Source: Legionella worsleiensis (GTDB lineage Bacteria; Pseudomonadota; Gammaproteobacteria; Legionellales; Legionellaceae). Taken from it: DNA of 64,000 nucleotides. Under the pieces are notes generated by a model. It was given only the letters and a program-made list of their open reading frames with translations. It was not told the DNA's origin and did not search any database. Positions 39,518 to 49,006 of the stretch are shown one piece after another. A program made the position numbers and the translations under genes. The stretch covers positions 22,397 through 86,396 of the forward strand of contig NZ_LNZC01000029.1 in NCBI RefSeq assembly GCF_001467535.1, in the 5' to 3' direction. The number at the start of each line of letters is the position of its first letter. Positions within the stretch are counted from its first letter, which is position 1.

Positions 39518-40159
39518 CTAGTCCTGAGGCTCGGAAGGCTCGGTTAGTGCATCGTTGTTAATGTATTGAGCAAATAAATTGGTTAATCGGCTATGTAACC
39601 TGCCATCCAATTCACTGTGCTTTCCCTTTAAATAAAAATCACCCCTGCTTAAAGCCGGATCAGCAAATAAAGCATGCGTAATTCCTGGAACTTCTTTCTC
39701 GTCTATTTCTGATTTAATCCACTCCGCATCCTCTGGATGCATTCCCAAAACGCTATCGCCACTTAAAGAGGGCAATTCCTTTTTTATTTCATCGAAAAGC
39801 ATTTTAAACTTTTCTGGATGTACGGAAAGTTCTATTCCTATGCAATGTTGACATAACCAAATGACTGTTTTTATCATCTCTTGAACTAATTGTTCATCAA
39901 GAAGCTGTATGGGATTTTTAAACCATTCAATCCATTGCGCTAACTCCGCCTTTTTTTGCTCCAGTTCAGCCTTTGCCTGATTCATGCCTTCAGCATAACC
40001 TTTTTCTATGGCCTCCTGTTTCAACAGAGCAATTTCATTTCTTAATTGCTCCTCCATATCGATTTGCGGTGGCTCTTCTGTTTTAGCCTGCTGGAATTCC
40101 CAGGTATTAAATCCCTTACCATTGGATCCCGTAGGAAAAGGCTCAAATTCTTTAGACAT
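39518..40159 (-). CDS. fliH: Flagellar assembly protein FliH
   Basis: 213-residue FliH, regulator of FliI. It has an acidic/Gln-rich central helix (about 35-75: EEQLRNEIALLKQEAIEKGY, AEGMNQAKAELEQKKAEL) and a C-terminal FliH/YscL domain (TVIWLCQHCIGIELSVHPE; LHSRLTNLFAQYI). It lies between fliG (63 bases) and fliI (3 bases). Confidence 0.9.
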   Translation of the reverse strand: MSKEFEPFPTGSNGKGFNTWEFQQAKTEEPPQIDMEEQLRNEIALLKQEAIEKGYAEGMNQAKAELEQKKAELAQWIEWFKNPIQLLDEQLVQEMIKTVIWLCQHCIGIELSVHPEKFKMLFDEIKKELPSLSGDSVLGMHPEDAEWIKSEIDEKEVPGITHALFADPALSRGDFYLKGKHSELDGRLHSRLTNLFAQYINNDALTEPSEPQD

Positions 40160-40221
40160 ATGCTGAAATACCTTACAGTAAAAGACAATTACACATTGGA
40201 TTACCTTAATGCAAAGAGCAA

Positions 40222-41211
40222 TTAAATCATTTCATCACCGCCCTTGGATCCAAGAGATATCTTGCCATCCTCAGCAAGAGCTCTGGCAATAGCGAGAATT
40301 TCTCTTTGCGCACGTTCAACATCGCTCAATTTAACGGGGCCTTGAACCTCAATATCGTCACGCAAAAGTTCGGCAGCACGTTTGGACATGTTTGAAAAAA
40401 TTTTATCTCGAGTGGTTTCTGTTGTCCCTTTTAATGCAACTTTTAATTGTTCTGAGGTCACATCTCGCAACAAAGTCTGAACACTTCTATCGTCCATATC
40501 GACTATGTTTTCAAACACAAACATCTTATCGCGAATTTTATCACTTAAATCCTCATCCCAATCTTTAATCTTATCAAGAACTTCCTCCTCCATAGCACCA
40601 TCGAGAAAGTTAATGACATCAGCAACTGTTTTGATTCCTCCCACAGAAGCTGATTTTCCAACGGTTTGACCGCTAAGCTGTTTTTCTATGACTTTACCAA
40701 GTTCAGATATGGCTTCAGGCTTAACTGTATCGATATTACACATTCGCAATAATACCTCTGCACGTTTTTCCGCACTGAAATAACTGACTACTTCGGCTGA
40801 CTGTTCACAATCCAAATGGATTAAAATTGTTGCGATAATTTGTGGGTGTTCATTACGAATGACGTCGGCAATCAAGCGACCATCAAGCCATTTTAGCTTA
40901 TTCAAACCGCTGTCTTTATGGGAAATCAAAATCCTGTCAATAAAGGGCGTCGCTTTTTCCAAGCCCAATGCCTCAATGAGTACGGTTCGTAAATAATGTT
41001 CTGTATCCACAGTCAAGCTGGTCTGATCACTGATAGTACTGATAAAATCAACCAACACCGATTGCATTTTAGCTTTACTCACTGAATTCAAAGATGAAAT
41101 AGCCATACCCACTTTTTGAACCTGACGCGGCTCTAAATGTTTCAGAACTTCAGAAGCATTTTTTTCACCCATACTCAGTAACAAAATTGCTGCACGCTCT
41201 ATTCCGTCCAT
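40222..41211 (-). CDS. fliG: Flagellar motor switch protein FliG
   Basis: 329-residue rotor protein transmitting torque from the stator. N-terminal FliF-binding domain (ERAAILLLSMGEKNASEVLKHL), middle ARM domain (NEHPQIIATILIHLDCEQSAEV, a form of the EHPQ motif) and the C-terminal charged torque helix region (MFVFENIVDMDDRSVQTLLRDV). ATG 41211; 2 bases from fliF. Confidence 0.95.
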   Translation of the reverse strand: MDGIERAAILLLSMGEKNASEVLKHLEPRQVQKVGMAISSLNSVSKAKMQSVLVDFISTISDQTSLTVDTEHYLRTVLIEALGLEKATPFIDRILISHKDSGLNKLKWLDGRLIADVIRNEHPQIIATILIHLDCEQSAEVVSYFSAEKRAEVLLRMCNIDTVKPEAISELGKVIEKQLSGQTVGKSASVGGIKTVADVINFLDGAMEEEVLDKIKDWDEDLSDKIRDKMFVFENIVDMDDRSVQTLLRDVTSEQLKVALKGTTETTRDKIFSNMSKRAAELLRDDIEVQGPVKLSDVERAQREILAIARALAEDGKISLGSKGGDEMI

Positions 41212-41213
41212 AA

Positions 41214-42839
41214 TTAACCTCTGTCAACCCATGTTTTTACAACCTGAGCTACGCGCTTAGGCTCTTTATCTACTACCTGACGTAATAAATTCAATTGCGA
41301 CTCATAATCGGTGACTTCTGTTAAAGCAAGTTGCCCCTCTTGAGCTGCCTCTTCGGTTGAATTCAAATTGGCTTCTTCTTCACTCTTGTTACTTGCTAAC
41401 GTTTTGAGCATAGGTCTTAATACCCCAAAAATCAAAGCAAGCAAAAATAATGCCCCGGAGACTTGTTTTACTATGGACCAGAAGCTGTCTTTCTGCCAAA
41501 AACGTTCTTCAGGCAGTTTTTCTATGGGATCAGGTTTCACGAAATTACTATTAATTACATTTAAACTATCCCCTCGTTTAGCGTTCAAGCCAATTGCATC
41601 AGCAACAAGCAGTTTTATCTGTTCAATTTCTTGGGGTGTTAATGGTTTTTTCTCCATTTTTTTAGTTTTATCATTCATGACGGCTCGATTATCAACCAAA
41701 ACAGCAACCGAGAGTCGTTTAATCGTGCCGGGCTGATTTTTGGTATGGCTAATCGTTTTATCCAATTCAAAATTTTTGGTACTTTGCGTTCGATAGTCAG
41801 AGGATTTTGCCACATCAGTACCCGATTGAAGCGGAGCGGCATTCGTTCCCGCTTGCACCGGCTGATTTCTCTGCGCCAAGTTAGGATTAGCCTGTGGAAT
41901 ATTAGAAAGAGTCCCAGCAACGCCCATGGCATTATTACTGGCATTTCGTTGCTCTTGCATGGACTGCTCGCTTCGCAATGAAGGCAATTCAGGGTTAAAC
42001 AGTTCCTGAGTCTGTTCATAGGTAGTAAAATCGACATCTGCCGATACCTTTGCTTTCACCCGCCCGTAGCCCAGGATGGGAGTTAAAATTTCCTGAATTT
42101 TTTGCGAATACTGTTTTTCTAAAGTTTGTCGGTAATCAAGAAAACGCTCTGTATCTGAAAAAAGCGTTTGCCCACCACCTTCGTTTAATAACTGGCCGTC
42201 CTGATCAACTACTGTGACACGGCTTGCACTAAGATTAGGAATGCTGGAAGCAACCAGGTTGACTATGGCTGCAATAGTTTGTTTTTTGAGTTCCAATCCT
42301 GAATAAACGTCGATGAATACTGAAGCACTTGGCTGTTGACTGTCTCGTACAAAGGCTGATTCTCTTGGGATAGCCAGATGAACACGAGCAGCTTTAATGT
42401 CTTTAAATTTACTAATAGTACGGGCCAACTCTGTTTCAAGAGCCTGTTTGTAACGGGCATTTTCCATAAATTGGCTGCTGTTAAATGTTCCATTTTCTGC
42501 AAACATACTTTCAGTGCCACCACTATCTCGTGGCAAACCCTCAGCCGCAAGCCTTAAACGAGCACTTTGTAATTGATCTGCAGAAACTAATAAGGTGCCA
42601 TGATTTTGGTCGATTTTGTACTCTATACCATTGCGCTCTAAAACGGCTAACACATCTGAGGTATCACGAGGATTTAACTGACTGTATAATGGAATATAAC
42701 TGGGCTCGCGCGACCATAAAACGACCGCTAAACCCAGTGCTATACTTGCGGCCAAACCCACCAATAAACCAATTTGGCGAGGTATGGATAAGCTTGCAAA
42801 TTTTGCTGCCGCAGTTGAAGCATTATCAACCAATGCCAT
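41214..42839 (-). CDS. fliF: Flagellar MS-ring protein FliF
   Basis: 541-residue MS-ring protein, a base for rotor and export gate. Two TM helices (about 20-42 and 445-465) bracket a large periplasmic YscJ/FliF part (YIPLYSQLNPRDTSDVLAVL; ARVHLAIPRESAFVRD; a Gln/Asn-rich low-complexity linker near 300-345). The C-terminal cytoplasmic FliG-binding tail ends EPKRVAQVVKTWV. The start is preceded by AGGAGTTTATA. Confidence 0.95.
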   Translation of the reverse strand: MALVDNASTAAAKFASLSIPRQIGLLVGLAASIALGLAVVLWSREPSYIPLYSQLNPRDTSDVLAVLERNGIEYKIDQNHGTLLVSADQLQSARLRLAAEGLPRDSGGTESMFAENGTFNSSQFMENARYKQALETELARTISKFKDIKAARVHLAIPRESAFVRDSQQPSASVFIDVYSGLELKKQTIAAIVNLVASSIPNLSASRVTVVDQDGQLLNEGGGQTLFSDTERFLDYRQTLEKQYSQKIQEILTPILGYGRVKAKVSADVDFTTYEQTQELFNPELPSLRSEQSMQEQRNASNNAMGVAGTLSNIPQANPNLAQRNQPVQAGTNAAPLQSGTDVAKSSDYRTQSTKNFELDKTISHTKNQPGTIKRLSVAVLVDNRAVMNDKTKKMEKKPLTPQEIEQIKLLVADAIGLNAKRGDSLNVINSNFVKPDPIEKLPEERFWQKDSFWSIVKQVSGALFLLALIFGVLRPMLKTLASNKSEEEANLNSTEEAAQEGQLALTEVTDYESQLNLLRQVVDKEPKRVAQVVKTWVDRG

Positions 42840-42905
42840 TATAAACTCCTGTAGTGTTTATCCTGTACCCAAAATTACGCCTGAGGATTCGATGAAAAGC
42901 CTGAG

Positions 42906-43220
42906 TTAAACGGGCATATTCATAATATCCTGATAAGCCTGTACCACTTTATTTCTGACCCTTAAAGTTGCTTCAAAAGCGAGACTTGATTTTTGACTGG
43001 CAATCATCACTTCCCCGATACTCACATTAGGATCACCAAGTTCATACTTGGTTTTCAATGCGTTAGAGGTTTCACTCATGTCATTCACTTGATTTAATGC
43101 GTTTTGGAACACTTGACCGAATGGTGTGTGTTTGGAATCAATTGCATTTAATCCTCCTTCAGCCTGAGCTGCCATGGATCTGATCTGGTTTAGTAAATTA
43201 ACTGTGTTTATTTCACTCAC
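42906..43220 (-). CDS. fliE: Flagellar hook-basal body protein FliE
   Basis: FliE, the MS-ring to rod adaptor. The conserved C-terminal part NVSIGEVMIASQKSSLAFEATLRVRNKVVQAYQDIMNMPV is partly visible as MIASQKSSLAFEA and RVRNKVVQAYQ. The frame is open from 43241, with ATG at 43226 and GTG at 43220. The AAGGAG lies only one base before the ATG but 7 before the GTG, so GTG (104 aa) is chosen. It is 39 bases after fleR; no sigma-54 site was found between. Confidence 0.9.
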   Translation of the reverse strand: MSEINTVNLLNQIRSMAAQAEGGLNAIDSKHTPFGQVFQNALNQVNDMSETSNALKTKYELGDPNVSIGEVMIASQKSSLAFEATLRVRNKVVQAYQDIMNMPV

Positions 43221-43280
43221 TTCCATACTCCTTATTATCATTCCCTGAAATCAACCCAACCCGAAAAAAGGTATATCGCA

Positions 43281-44591
43281 TCAAACAACATACCCCTCTT
43301 CACGCATTTTTGCCAATTTGTATCTTAGTGTTCGCTCACTCACTCCAAGCAATGCGGCAACCTGTTGTCTGTTACCTTCATGTTCCAATAGCGTTTTTTC
43401 AATTAGCTCGTATTCATGAATCTGTAAATTTTTACTGGTTGCTGCAGCGCTGGTTTCAGGTGTTTTCGTGGCGTTTAAAGACAGCTGTAAGTGCTCTCCT
43501 TCAATTATCCCCTGAGTTTGTAAGACTAAGGCTCTTTGCACTACATTATCCAGTTCCCTGGCATTACCTGGCCATGGGTATGACAGCATCAACTTTTGTG
43601 CCGTTGGGCTAATGACCGGAACTATAGGCTGTTTGTGTTGGCAATGTTTTCTAATCAAATAATTAGCCAAGGGTATAATATCATTTTTTCTTTCCCTTAA
43701 GGGATGCCATTGCAAGGGGAAAATATTGAGTCTGTAAAATAAATCCTCACGAAATCTACCGGCTTGCACTTCATCTTTTAATTGCCTGTTTGTTGTAGCC
43801 AGAATACGCACATCCAGACTGATCATTTTATTGGAACCAATACGCTCCACTTCTTTTTCTTGTAATACTCTGAGCAATTTGGCTTGCAAGCTTAAAGACA
43901 TTTCACTGACTTCATCCAAAAGCAAGGTTCCACCCTGAGCCTGTTCAAATTTCCCGGGAGTGGATTTATAGGCCCCGGTAAAGGATCCTTTTTCATAACC
44001 AAATAAAGTCGCTTCCAGCATCTGTTCGGGTATTGCAGCACAGTTAATTGCAATAAAGGGGTGTTTTTTTCGGGGAGAATGATCATGAATGAAATGCGCC
44101 AATACCTCTTTACCGGTTCCACTTTCTCCACTAATCATCACCCCTACATCCGATTGTGCAACCTTTAATGCCATGGTCAGCAGAGCTTGACTCTTAGGAT
44201 CGTGAGCTACAGGTTGACCGCTATCATCAACTTCAATTTTGATGTATTGCTTGATTTTTTCAGTCAACACCTGAGCGCTAAATGGCTTTTGTAAGTAATC
44301 AACGGCACCATGACGTATGGCATTTACGGCATCTTCTACTGAACCATAAGCGGTCATCAATATAACCGGAAGTCCTGGTCTTTTTTTATGAATCTCAGCG
44401 AGCAATTGATTCCCATCAAGTTTATCCATTCTAATATCTGTTAACACAACAGCTGGATTATGCAGCTCAAGTAAAGTTAAGGCTTCTTTTCCGTCTTTAG
44501 CGGTAATGTAGGTATGGCCAGAGATAGTCATGGTTTCAGCCAGAGCTTCTCTTAAAACGGGATCGTCTTCAACAATTAAAACATGGCTCAT
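43281..44591 (-). CDS. fleR: Sigma-54-dependent flagellar response regulator FleR
   Basis: 436-residue NtrC-type regulator. Receiver domain (1-120) with phosphoacceptor D52 in VVLTDIRMDKLDG; AAA+ domain with GESGTGKE and sigma-54 contact loop GSFTGA (the usual GAFTGA with A to S); C-terminal Fis-type HTH (QQVAALLGVSERTLRYKLAKM). It activates class III flagellar genes in Pseudomonas and Vibrio (FleR/FlrC). Paired with fleS 20 bases upstream; fliE follows. Confidence 0.92.
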   Translation of the reverse strand: MSHVLIVEDDPVLREALAETMTISGHTYITAKDGKEALTLLELHNPAVVLTDIRMDKLDGNQLLAEIHKKRPGLPVILMTAYGSVEDAVNAIRHGAVDYLQKPFSAQVLTEKIKQYIKIEVDDSGQPVAHDPKSQALLTMALKVAQSDVGVMISGESGTGKEVLAHFIHDHSPRKKHPFIAINCAAIPEQMLEATLFGYEKGSFTGAYKSTPGKFEQAQGGTLLLDEVSEMSLSLQAKLLRVLQEKEVERIGSNKMISLDVRILATTNRQLKDEVQAGRFREDLFYRLNIFPLQWHPLRERKNDIIPLANYLIRKHCQHKQPIVPVISPTAQKLMLSYPWPGNARELDNVVQRALVLQTQGIIEGEHLQLSLNATKTPETSAAATSKNLQIHEYELIEKTLLEHEGNRQQVAALLGVSERTLRYKLAKMREEGYVV

Positions 44592-44611
44592 AAATATCCT
44601 TTATTTTAGTT

Positions 44612-45679
44612 TCATTCGACTCTGTTTATCCCTGGTATGTACAAATGTACCTGGGTACCCTCACCTTCAACAGACTCCAAGGTAACTTTACCTCCATGAG
44701 CTTTTACAACTGCAAAAACAACCGCTAGTCCCAGTCCAGTTCCTTGCGCTTTAGTAGTAAAGAAAGGCGAAAAGGCTTGTGACTTTACTTCTTCACTCAT
44801 TCCTTTTCCATTATCCTCTACTGATATTTGTATACCTGAATCGTCCATGGATGCAAGCGTTAAATGTATTTGGGTCGCTTCTGATTGCAATGCATTGATC
44901 ACCAAATTCAAAACTGCTCCAATTAAAGACTCTCCGTGAATTGTTGATTCATGTGTAATCAAGTGATTATTTAATTTAAACGAGACTTCTGCAGACTCAA
45001 TATAAGGCTGTGCTCTCTGCATTAACTGCGAACACCAATAGGTCATATCCATAATTGTGGGTTGAATTGTGGTGCCACGGGCAAACAAGAGTAAATCATG
45101 AATTTGTTGTTCTATACTGCCATGACACTCTTGTAATCGTTTAATCCAATGTTTACTGCGTGGGTCAAATTCAGGAAGATTATTTAAATGTTCGGTATAT
45201 AAAATAGCTGATGATAAAGGCGTTCTAATCTGATGGGCAAGCTGTGCAGTCATTGTTCCAATAGAAACAAGACGTTTCTCATTTTCTCTTGCTTTCTCAT
45301 AATCTCGAGTTGCAGTAATATCCGACAAAGTAATCAGTATCCCAGGTAAACTGTCCAGTGAGGAGATAGCCACATGGACACGCCGCCCATCAGCCAAAGA
45401 CACGTCATGACCATCATCCGCTCGAGGAACAAACGCACGTTGAATAACATCCAGCCAGAGAGAACCTGTTAACCCATAACCCAACATGGCCTCAGCAGAA
45501 GGATTTAACCATACTACTCTGCCCTGCGCATTCAAGATTACCAGAGCAATAGGCAAACTGGATAAAATATCCCATTCAGAAAATTCAATCTGAGGTTTAA
45601 CTGCACATGTCTCGTAATTGTAATAGTGCATGAGATGTTCGATTAATGAGTTAGTTATTAAGACTCTAGCAAATTTCAC
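44612..45679 (-). CDS. fleS: Flagellar sensor histidine kinase FleS
   Basis: 355-residue soluble sensor kinase: PAS domain (about 33-130; WDILSSLPIALVILNAQGRVVWLN), dimerisation/phosphoacceptor H-box AQLAHQIRTPLSSAILYTEHL, then HATPase_c with NLVINALQSEA, VEDNGKGM and GTGLGLAVV. It lacks TM helices, like Pseudomonas FleS. The frame opens at GTG 45679; ATG 45631 is an alternative, and neither has a strong ribosome site, so the start is uncertain. Transcribed with fleR. Confidence 0.9.
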   Translation of the reverse strand: MKFARVLITNSLIEHLMHYYNYETCAVKPQIEFSEWDILSSLPIALVILNAQGRVVWLNPSAEAMLGYGLTGSLWLDVIQRAFVPRADDGHDVSLADGRRVHVAISSLDSLPGILITLSDITATRDYEKARENEKRLVSIGTMTAQLAHQIRTPLSSAILYTEHLNNLPEFDPRSKHWIKRLQECHGSIEQQIHDLLLFARGTTIQPTIMDMTYWCSQLMQRAQPYIESAEVSFKLNNHLITHESTIHGESLIGAVLNLVINALQSEATQIHLTLASMDDSGIQISVEDNGKGMSEEVKSQAFSPFFTTKAQGTGLGLAVVFAVVKAHGGKVTLESVEGEGTQVHLYIPGINRVE

Positions 45680-46104
45680 GCCAAAAAGAAAATGTCATAA
45701 AAATCATAGGATTAATTATTAATATACTTATTTGATAAAGTGAGGTTAAAGCGCATTGAACAATCAATATTTAATCAATCATCAGTGATGAATGTGAAAG
45801 AAAGCCCTTGCTATAAAAGTATTATAAATAGCTTTTAATCATGGAATGAATAAAGGTCTAAGTCACAATATCGAAAAGACGTCATTTCTTTGACACAATC
45901 TAATTTAGCCTTGTCTTCCAAACCAATGGGAATCCTTATGAGTGACGCCATCCACAAACGTGCATCCGCTCGCTCATTTATTCATAACTGAATTGTATGT
46001 AAAGAATGTCACCAATCCCGAAACGATGCATCAAATTAAAAAAAAACAGGGTGTGATTAGAACACACCCTGCTTATTCAACAGAATGAAGAATACGCTCC
46101 GGCG
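45680..46104. other. Non-coding interval upstream of fleS
   Basis: About 425 AT-rich bases with no gene. It holds the terminator of the barrel-protein gene (46037-46071) and presumably the fleSR promoter. A sigma-54 -24/-12 element (GG-N10-GC) was looked for on the minus strand and none was convincing. Confidence 0.5.
46037..46071 (-). terminator. Rho-independent terminator of the outer-membrane protein gene
   Basis: 9-bp perfect stem CAGGGTGTG (46047-46055) / CACACCCTG (46063-46071), 7-base loop, followed on the minus strand by ten T residues (46046-46037). It lies 34 bases past the stop of the barrel gene. Confidence 0.93.
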
Positions 46105-46914
46105 TTAAATTAATACACGCAGTTCAGCATAAACTTCATTAGCAGTAAACGAACCACTCCATGGGGTTACACTCACGCCAGTTCTGCCGCTTGGAGCAGA
46201 TAAAGAAGACATGATGTAATCAGGGAATGGAATCTTTCCACCATCAAAATAATCGTATCCGACGGCCAATGATGTACGCTGAGTTAGTTGAGCAGAAATA
46301 CCTGCACCTACACGCCATGCAAACTCACTGTTGGTTGATGTTTGATTAATGGATGCGACTTCAGTCCTGTTTACTCCAAAAGGAGCGGTCAGGGTTCTAA
46401 AATCTTTAACATTCATGTAATTAACACCAATTCCGCCGCCAACATATGGTTGCATTGAGAAGGAACCAACCTGCCATAACATGTTAGAATTCATGCTACC
46501 CAGATCAAGCCATCCATTAACCATGACACTGTTGCTGTTCAATTTGAACATACGGGTTCTTGCATCACCGGTAAATCCAGGTACTCCGTTATCTGCACCA
46601 GTTTGGAATTGAGAATAGTCGTAGTCACCTCGGTGTTCATAACGAGCATCAAGACGAAGATAATCGTTCATGTAACGACCGACGCCAAAAAACATCAGGG
46701 CAGAAGAACCTAAATTGTTTGAATAACCTTGGGTTGCAAAATCCCAAATTGCAGGATCGACGCTAATATCGGCATCACTTGCCCAGGAAGCACCTGCGCC
46801 ACCTGTAAGATACCATGTTTCCTTCTCAACAGGAGCACCCATAGTTCCAGCAAAAACAACTGAAGACAAACCCAAAGACAAACAGGCAGAAGCTAATTTA
46901 GAGCATTTTTTCAT
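46105..46914 (-). CDS. Outer-membrane beta-barrel protein (opacity-type)
   Basis: Signal peptide MKKCSKLASACLSLGLSSVVFA (cleavage about residue 22), then alternating beta strands typical of 8-stranded OmpA/Opa-like barrels (WYLTGGAGASW, LRLDARYEHRGDY, VNGWLDLGSM, YVGGGIGVNYMNV, AWRVGAGISAQL, TSLAVGYDYFDGG, EVYAELRVLI). The frame opens at 46971; ATG 46914 follows AAAGGA and starts exactly at the signal peptide, giving 269 aa. Monocistronic with a strong terminator, suggesting high expression. Legionellae have several such paralogues; role unknown. Confidence 0.82.
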   Translation of the reverse strand: MKKCSKLASACLSLGLSSVVFAGTMGAPVEKETWYLTGGAGASWASDADISVDPAIWDFATQGYSNNLGSSALMFFGVGRYMNDYLRLDARYEHRGDYDYSQFQTGADNGVPGFTGDARTRMFKLNSNSVMVNGWLDLGSMNSNMLWQVGSFSMQPYVGGGIGVNYMNVKDFRTLTAPFGVNRTEVASINQTSTNSEFAWRVGAGISAQLTQRTSLAVGYDYFDGGKIPFPDYIMSSLSAPSGRTGVSVTPWSGSFTANEVYAELRVLI

Positions 46915-47035
46915 AATGTAAAATCCTTTTTTCATTTCAGGCTCTACATTTATAACGTAAACCAGAGGCACAAATCAATAGTTTACTCTCGGGTCAATAA
47001 CAAAAAAAGTGTTCTTATTCAACGTTCATTAACTT

Positions 47036-48334
47036 CTATTTTTTTGCCTGTTCATCCAGTTTTTTTAAAAAAGCGAGTTTTTCAGCGATTTTGATTTCTA
47101 ATCCTCTCGAGACGGGATGATACCATTGAGGAGCGCCCACTCCGTCAGGAAAATACTGTTCTCCAGCAGCATAACCTTGTGGCTCATCATGAGCATAGCG
47201 GTATTTACGACCGTGTCCCAGGTCTTTTAAGAGTTGAGTAGGAGCATTGCGTAAATGAACCGGAACCTCTCTGGATTTATCTTTTTTTACAAAAGACATT
47301 GCTTCATTAAAGGCAACATATCCCGCATTACTCTTCGCAGCAACGGCAAGATAAATAACAGCCTGAGCCAAGGCCAATTCACCTTCTGGAGATCCTAAAC
47401 GCTCATAAGTTGTCGCAGCATCATTGGCAATTTGCATGGCTTTGGGATCAGCCAGGCCAATATCTTCCCAAGCCATACGAACGATTCGTCGAGCAAGATA
47501 GTGCGGATCAACTCCTGCATCAAACATACGGCATAACCAATAAAGTGCGGCATCGGGATTGGAACCACGCACCGATTTATGTAATGCAGAAATATGATCA
47601 TAAAAATTATCCCCGCTTTTATCAAAATGCTTGGTATTATGCGCCAAAGCATTCGTTACCAGCTCATGGGTGACTGAGGAAACCTTCATGGCAATGCAGG
47701 CGGTATTAACTTGTTCTAAAATGTTGAGAAACCGCCTGGCATCTCCATCGGCACACCTGACAATCACGTCTAAGGCACTATCATCAAAGTGTAAATGAGA
47801 TAAAACCGTACTATAAGCTCGTTGGAATAACTGAATTAATTCATCATCATTTAGAGGCTGCAGTACATAAACCTGAGCACGGGATAACAATGCTGAATTC
47901 ACCTCAAACGATGGGTTTTCTGTGGTCGCTCCAATAAAAGTGACCAAACCTGATTCGGTATAAGGCAATAACGCATCTTGCTGGGCTTTGTTAAAACGGT
48001 GAATTTCATCAATAAATAAAATGGTTTGTTTGTCGTGAATTAAATGTTCCTGGGCTTTATCCATGGCACAGCGAATTTCTTTAACTCCCGAAAAAACAGC
48101 AGATAAGGCTATCCACTCACAATCAAAGGCTTGAGCAGTTAATCGTGCGATAGTTGTTTTTCCTACGCCTGGAGGCCCCCAAAGTATCATGGAATGAAGT
48201 TTGCGCCCTGTAAAACTGAGACGCAAAGGCTTACCTTCCCCTAACAGATGCTTTTGGCCAATCACCTCATCAATATGCTTTGGTCGCAAAAATTCAGCTA
48301 AAGGTGGTATTGGTTCTGCTGGAAACAAATTCAT
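47036..48334 (-). CDS. rarA: Replication-associated recombination protein RarA (MgsA)
   Basis: 432-residue AAA+ ATPase related to clamp loaders and RuvB, acting at stalled forks. N-terminal PLAEFLRPKHIDEVIGQKHLLG, Walker A WGPPGVGKTT, Walker [22 protein letters not shown], sensor ATTENPSFEVNSALLSRAQV. The C-terminal tetramerisation region contains DPHYLARRIVRMAWEDIG. Downstream of lolA in the conserved ftsK-lolA-rarA order. Confidence 0.95.
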   Translation of the reverse strand: MNLFPAEPIPPLAEFLRPKHIDEVIGQKHLLGEGKPLRLSFTGRKLHSMILWGPPGVGKTTIARLTAQAFDCEWIALSAVFSGVKEIRCAMDKAQEHLIHDKQTILFIDEIHRFNKAQQDALLPYTESGLVTFIGATTENPSFEVNSALLSRAQVYVLQPLNDDELIQLFQRAYSTVLSHLHFDDSALDVIVRCADGDARRFLNILEQVNTACIAMKVSSVTHELVTNALAHNTKHFDKSGDNFYDHISALHKSVRGSNPDAALYWLCRMFDAGVDPHYLARRIVRMAWEDIGLADPKAMQIANDAATTYERLGSPEGELALAQAVIYLAVAAKSNAGYVAFNEAMSFVKKDKSREVPVHLRNAPTQLLKDLGHGRKYRYAHDEPQGYAAGEQYFPDGVGAPQWYHPVSRGLEIKIAEKLAFLKKLDEQAKK

Positions 48335-48391
48335 TATTTAATACCGTTTACCGCTGATGCTGCAGAGAACCTGCTCTGTCCGGGCGAAGTT

Positions 48392-49006
48392 TCATTGCTG
48401 CACCAAATCCACCCCTTTGGGGGGTTTAAACTGAAATAGTTTAGCGGATAATTCCGGGTTGAATTTTATTTGTGCTAATTTAACGCTTGTTACCTGCCCC
48501 AATTGATCATGCAATTCAAGAGCAGTTAATTTATCTTTGGTAAAAACCAACTGAATGCGCTGGAAATTTTCTTTAGCCGATCTGGATTTCAAATCAAAAG
48601 TAGTCACTGTACCCACCGTTTTTTGAGTTACATCAAAATCCCTGCTTACGGATTCATCATAACCACTCAAAAATAACGCAGCAGTACCACCCAGACCTTT
48701 ATCCTGTTTTTTAACGGTAACCTGTTCTAAATCAACATCGTAAACCCACATTTTTTTGCCATCAGCCACAACCAACTGCTCCATGGGATCAATGGTCTGC
48801 CACCGGAATCGTCCTGGTCGCTGCAAAGCCATAGTACCGGAAGATCGTGAGACCTCTTTTTGTTTTGCCTTCACAACCTGTTTAAATTGTGCCGACATGG
48901 TTTTTATCGCATTTAATTTTTCTTGTAATAATTCAGCTGGAGTCTGGCTAAATGCACTCCAAGACAAAAAAAACAGGATGACGGAAAATAATCGTTTCAT
49001 ACTCAT
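48392..49006 (-). CDS. lolA: Outer-membrane lipoprotein carrier LolA
   Basis: 204-residue periplasmic chaperone that carries lipoproteins from LolCDE to LolB. Signal peptide [20 protein letters not shown]; mature part has [31 protein letters not shown] (LolA hallmark) and VWVYD-like [14 protein letters not shown]. Overlaps ftsK by 4 bases. Confidence 0.95.
   Translation of the reverse strand: MSMKRLFSVILFFLSWSAFSQTPAELLQEKLNAIKTMSAQFKQVVKAKQKEVSRSSGTMALQRPGRFRWQTIDPMEQLVVADGKKMWVYDVDLEQVTVKKQDKGLGGTAALFLSGYDESVSRDFDVTQKTVGTVTTFDLKSRSAKENFQRIQLVFTKDKLTALELHDQLGQVTSVKLAQIKFNPELSAKLFQFKPPKGVDLVQQ

Noticed and set aside
42841..46100. Sigma-54 -24/-12 promoters before fliE or fleS
   Set aside because: No TGGC-N8-TTGC-like element with correct spacing was found in the gaps by eye; promoters inside fleR cannot be excluded.
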